Shown here: positions 5,611 to 5,631 of the stretch, piece after piece
Layout of the letters: the number at the start of each line of letters is the position of its first letter
Numbering within the stretch: the first letter of the stretch is position 1
NCBI GenBank assembly: GCA_003519965.1
Contig: DOVS01000240.1
Coordinates: 1 to 5,631 of the forward strand
DNA: 5,631 nt
Direction of reading: 5' to 3'
DNA from: Betaproteobacteria bacterium
Lineage (GTDB): Bacteria; Pseudomonadota; Gammaproteobacteria; Burkholderiales; UBA9220
The notes under the pieces: model-generated
The model's database searches: none
What the model was told of the DNA's origin: nothing
What the model saw: the letters and a program-made list of their open reading frames with translations, nothing else
Made by a program: the position numbers and the translations under genes

Positions 5611-5631
5611 CCCGGGCTCGCGGGCGGGATT

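Overview
The window reads as a chromosomal segment from a GC-rich proteobacterium, most likely gammaproteobacterial. The clues are a PgeF/YfiH protein with near-E. coli zinc-ligand numbering, a group II truncated haemoglobin, an FtsX-fold ABC permease tail and a PDC-sensor protein of a kind I associate with methanotroph and related genomes. The methanotroph link is recall, not something the sequence proves.

Layout. Positions 3-203 hold the 3' end of a + strand ABC-transporter permease whose start lies outside the window, followed by a weak hairpin terminator. Positions 366-1376 encode a 336-residue soluble protein with an N-terminal PDC/Cache-like sensor half and a conserved C-terminal half of unknown function. 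A 388-bp spacer (1377-1764) has no convincing gene, but holds a start-less open frame overlapping a tiny ORF by ATGA. Next comes a divergent pair: a GlxA-type AraC regulator (1765-2835, minus) and a YbfB/YjiJ-family MFS transporter (2932-4137, plus), sharing a 96-bp promoter region. A possible 25-residue membrane peptide overlaps the MFS stop. After a second spacer of about 320 bp (253 bp if the small ORF is real) come a group II truncated haemoglobin (4462-4866) and, 6 bp later, pgeF (4873-5604). A probable extended -10 promoter overlaps the pgeF stop and points to a gene beyond the window.

How the genes work together. The regulator and exporter form the usual arrangement of a regulator with its divergently transcribed transporter, so the regulator probably controls export of an unknown small molecule. 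Lower GC in hand-counted samples, gene-poor spacers on both sides and lack of functional link to the neighbours suggest the pair was inserted as a module. The haemoglobin and pgeF genes are almost certainly co-transcribed, and they lie in the same reading frame, separated only by TGA-TTT-TCC.

No RNA gene, CRISPR array, complete insertion sequence or clear novel multi-gene system is visible. The most interesting signals are fine-scale ones around the regulator start: a 24-bp imperfect direct repeat with a 42-bp period and a perfect 17-bp palindrome inside the coding region. Also notable are the small ORF at the MFS stop and the in-frame globin/pgeF junction.
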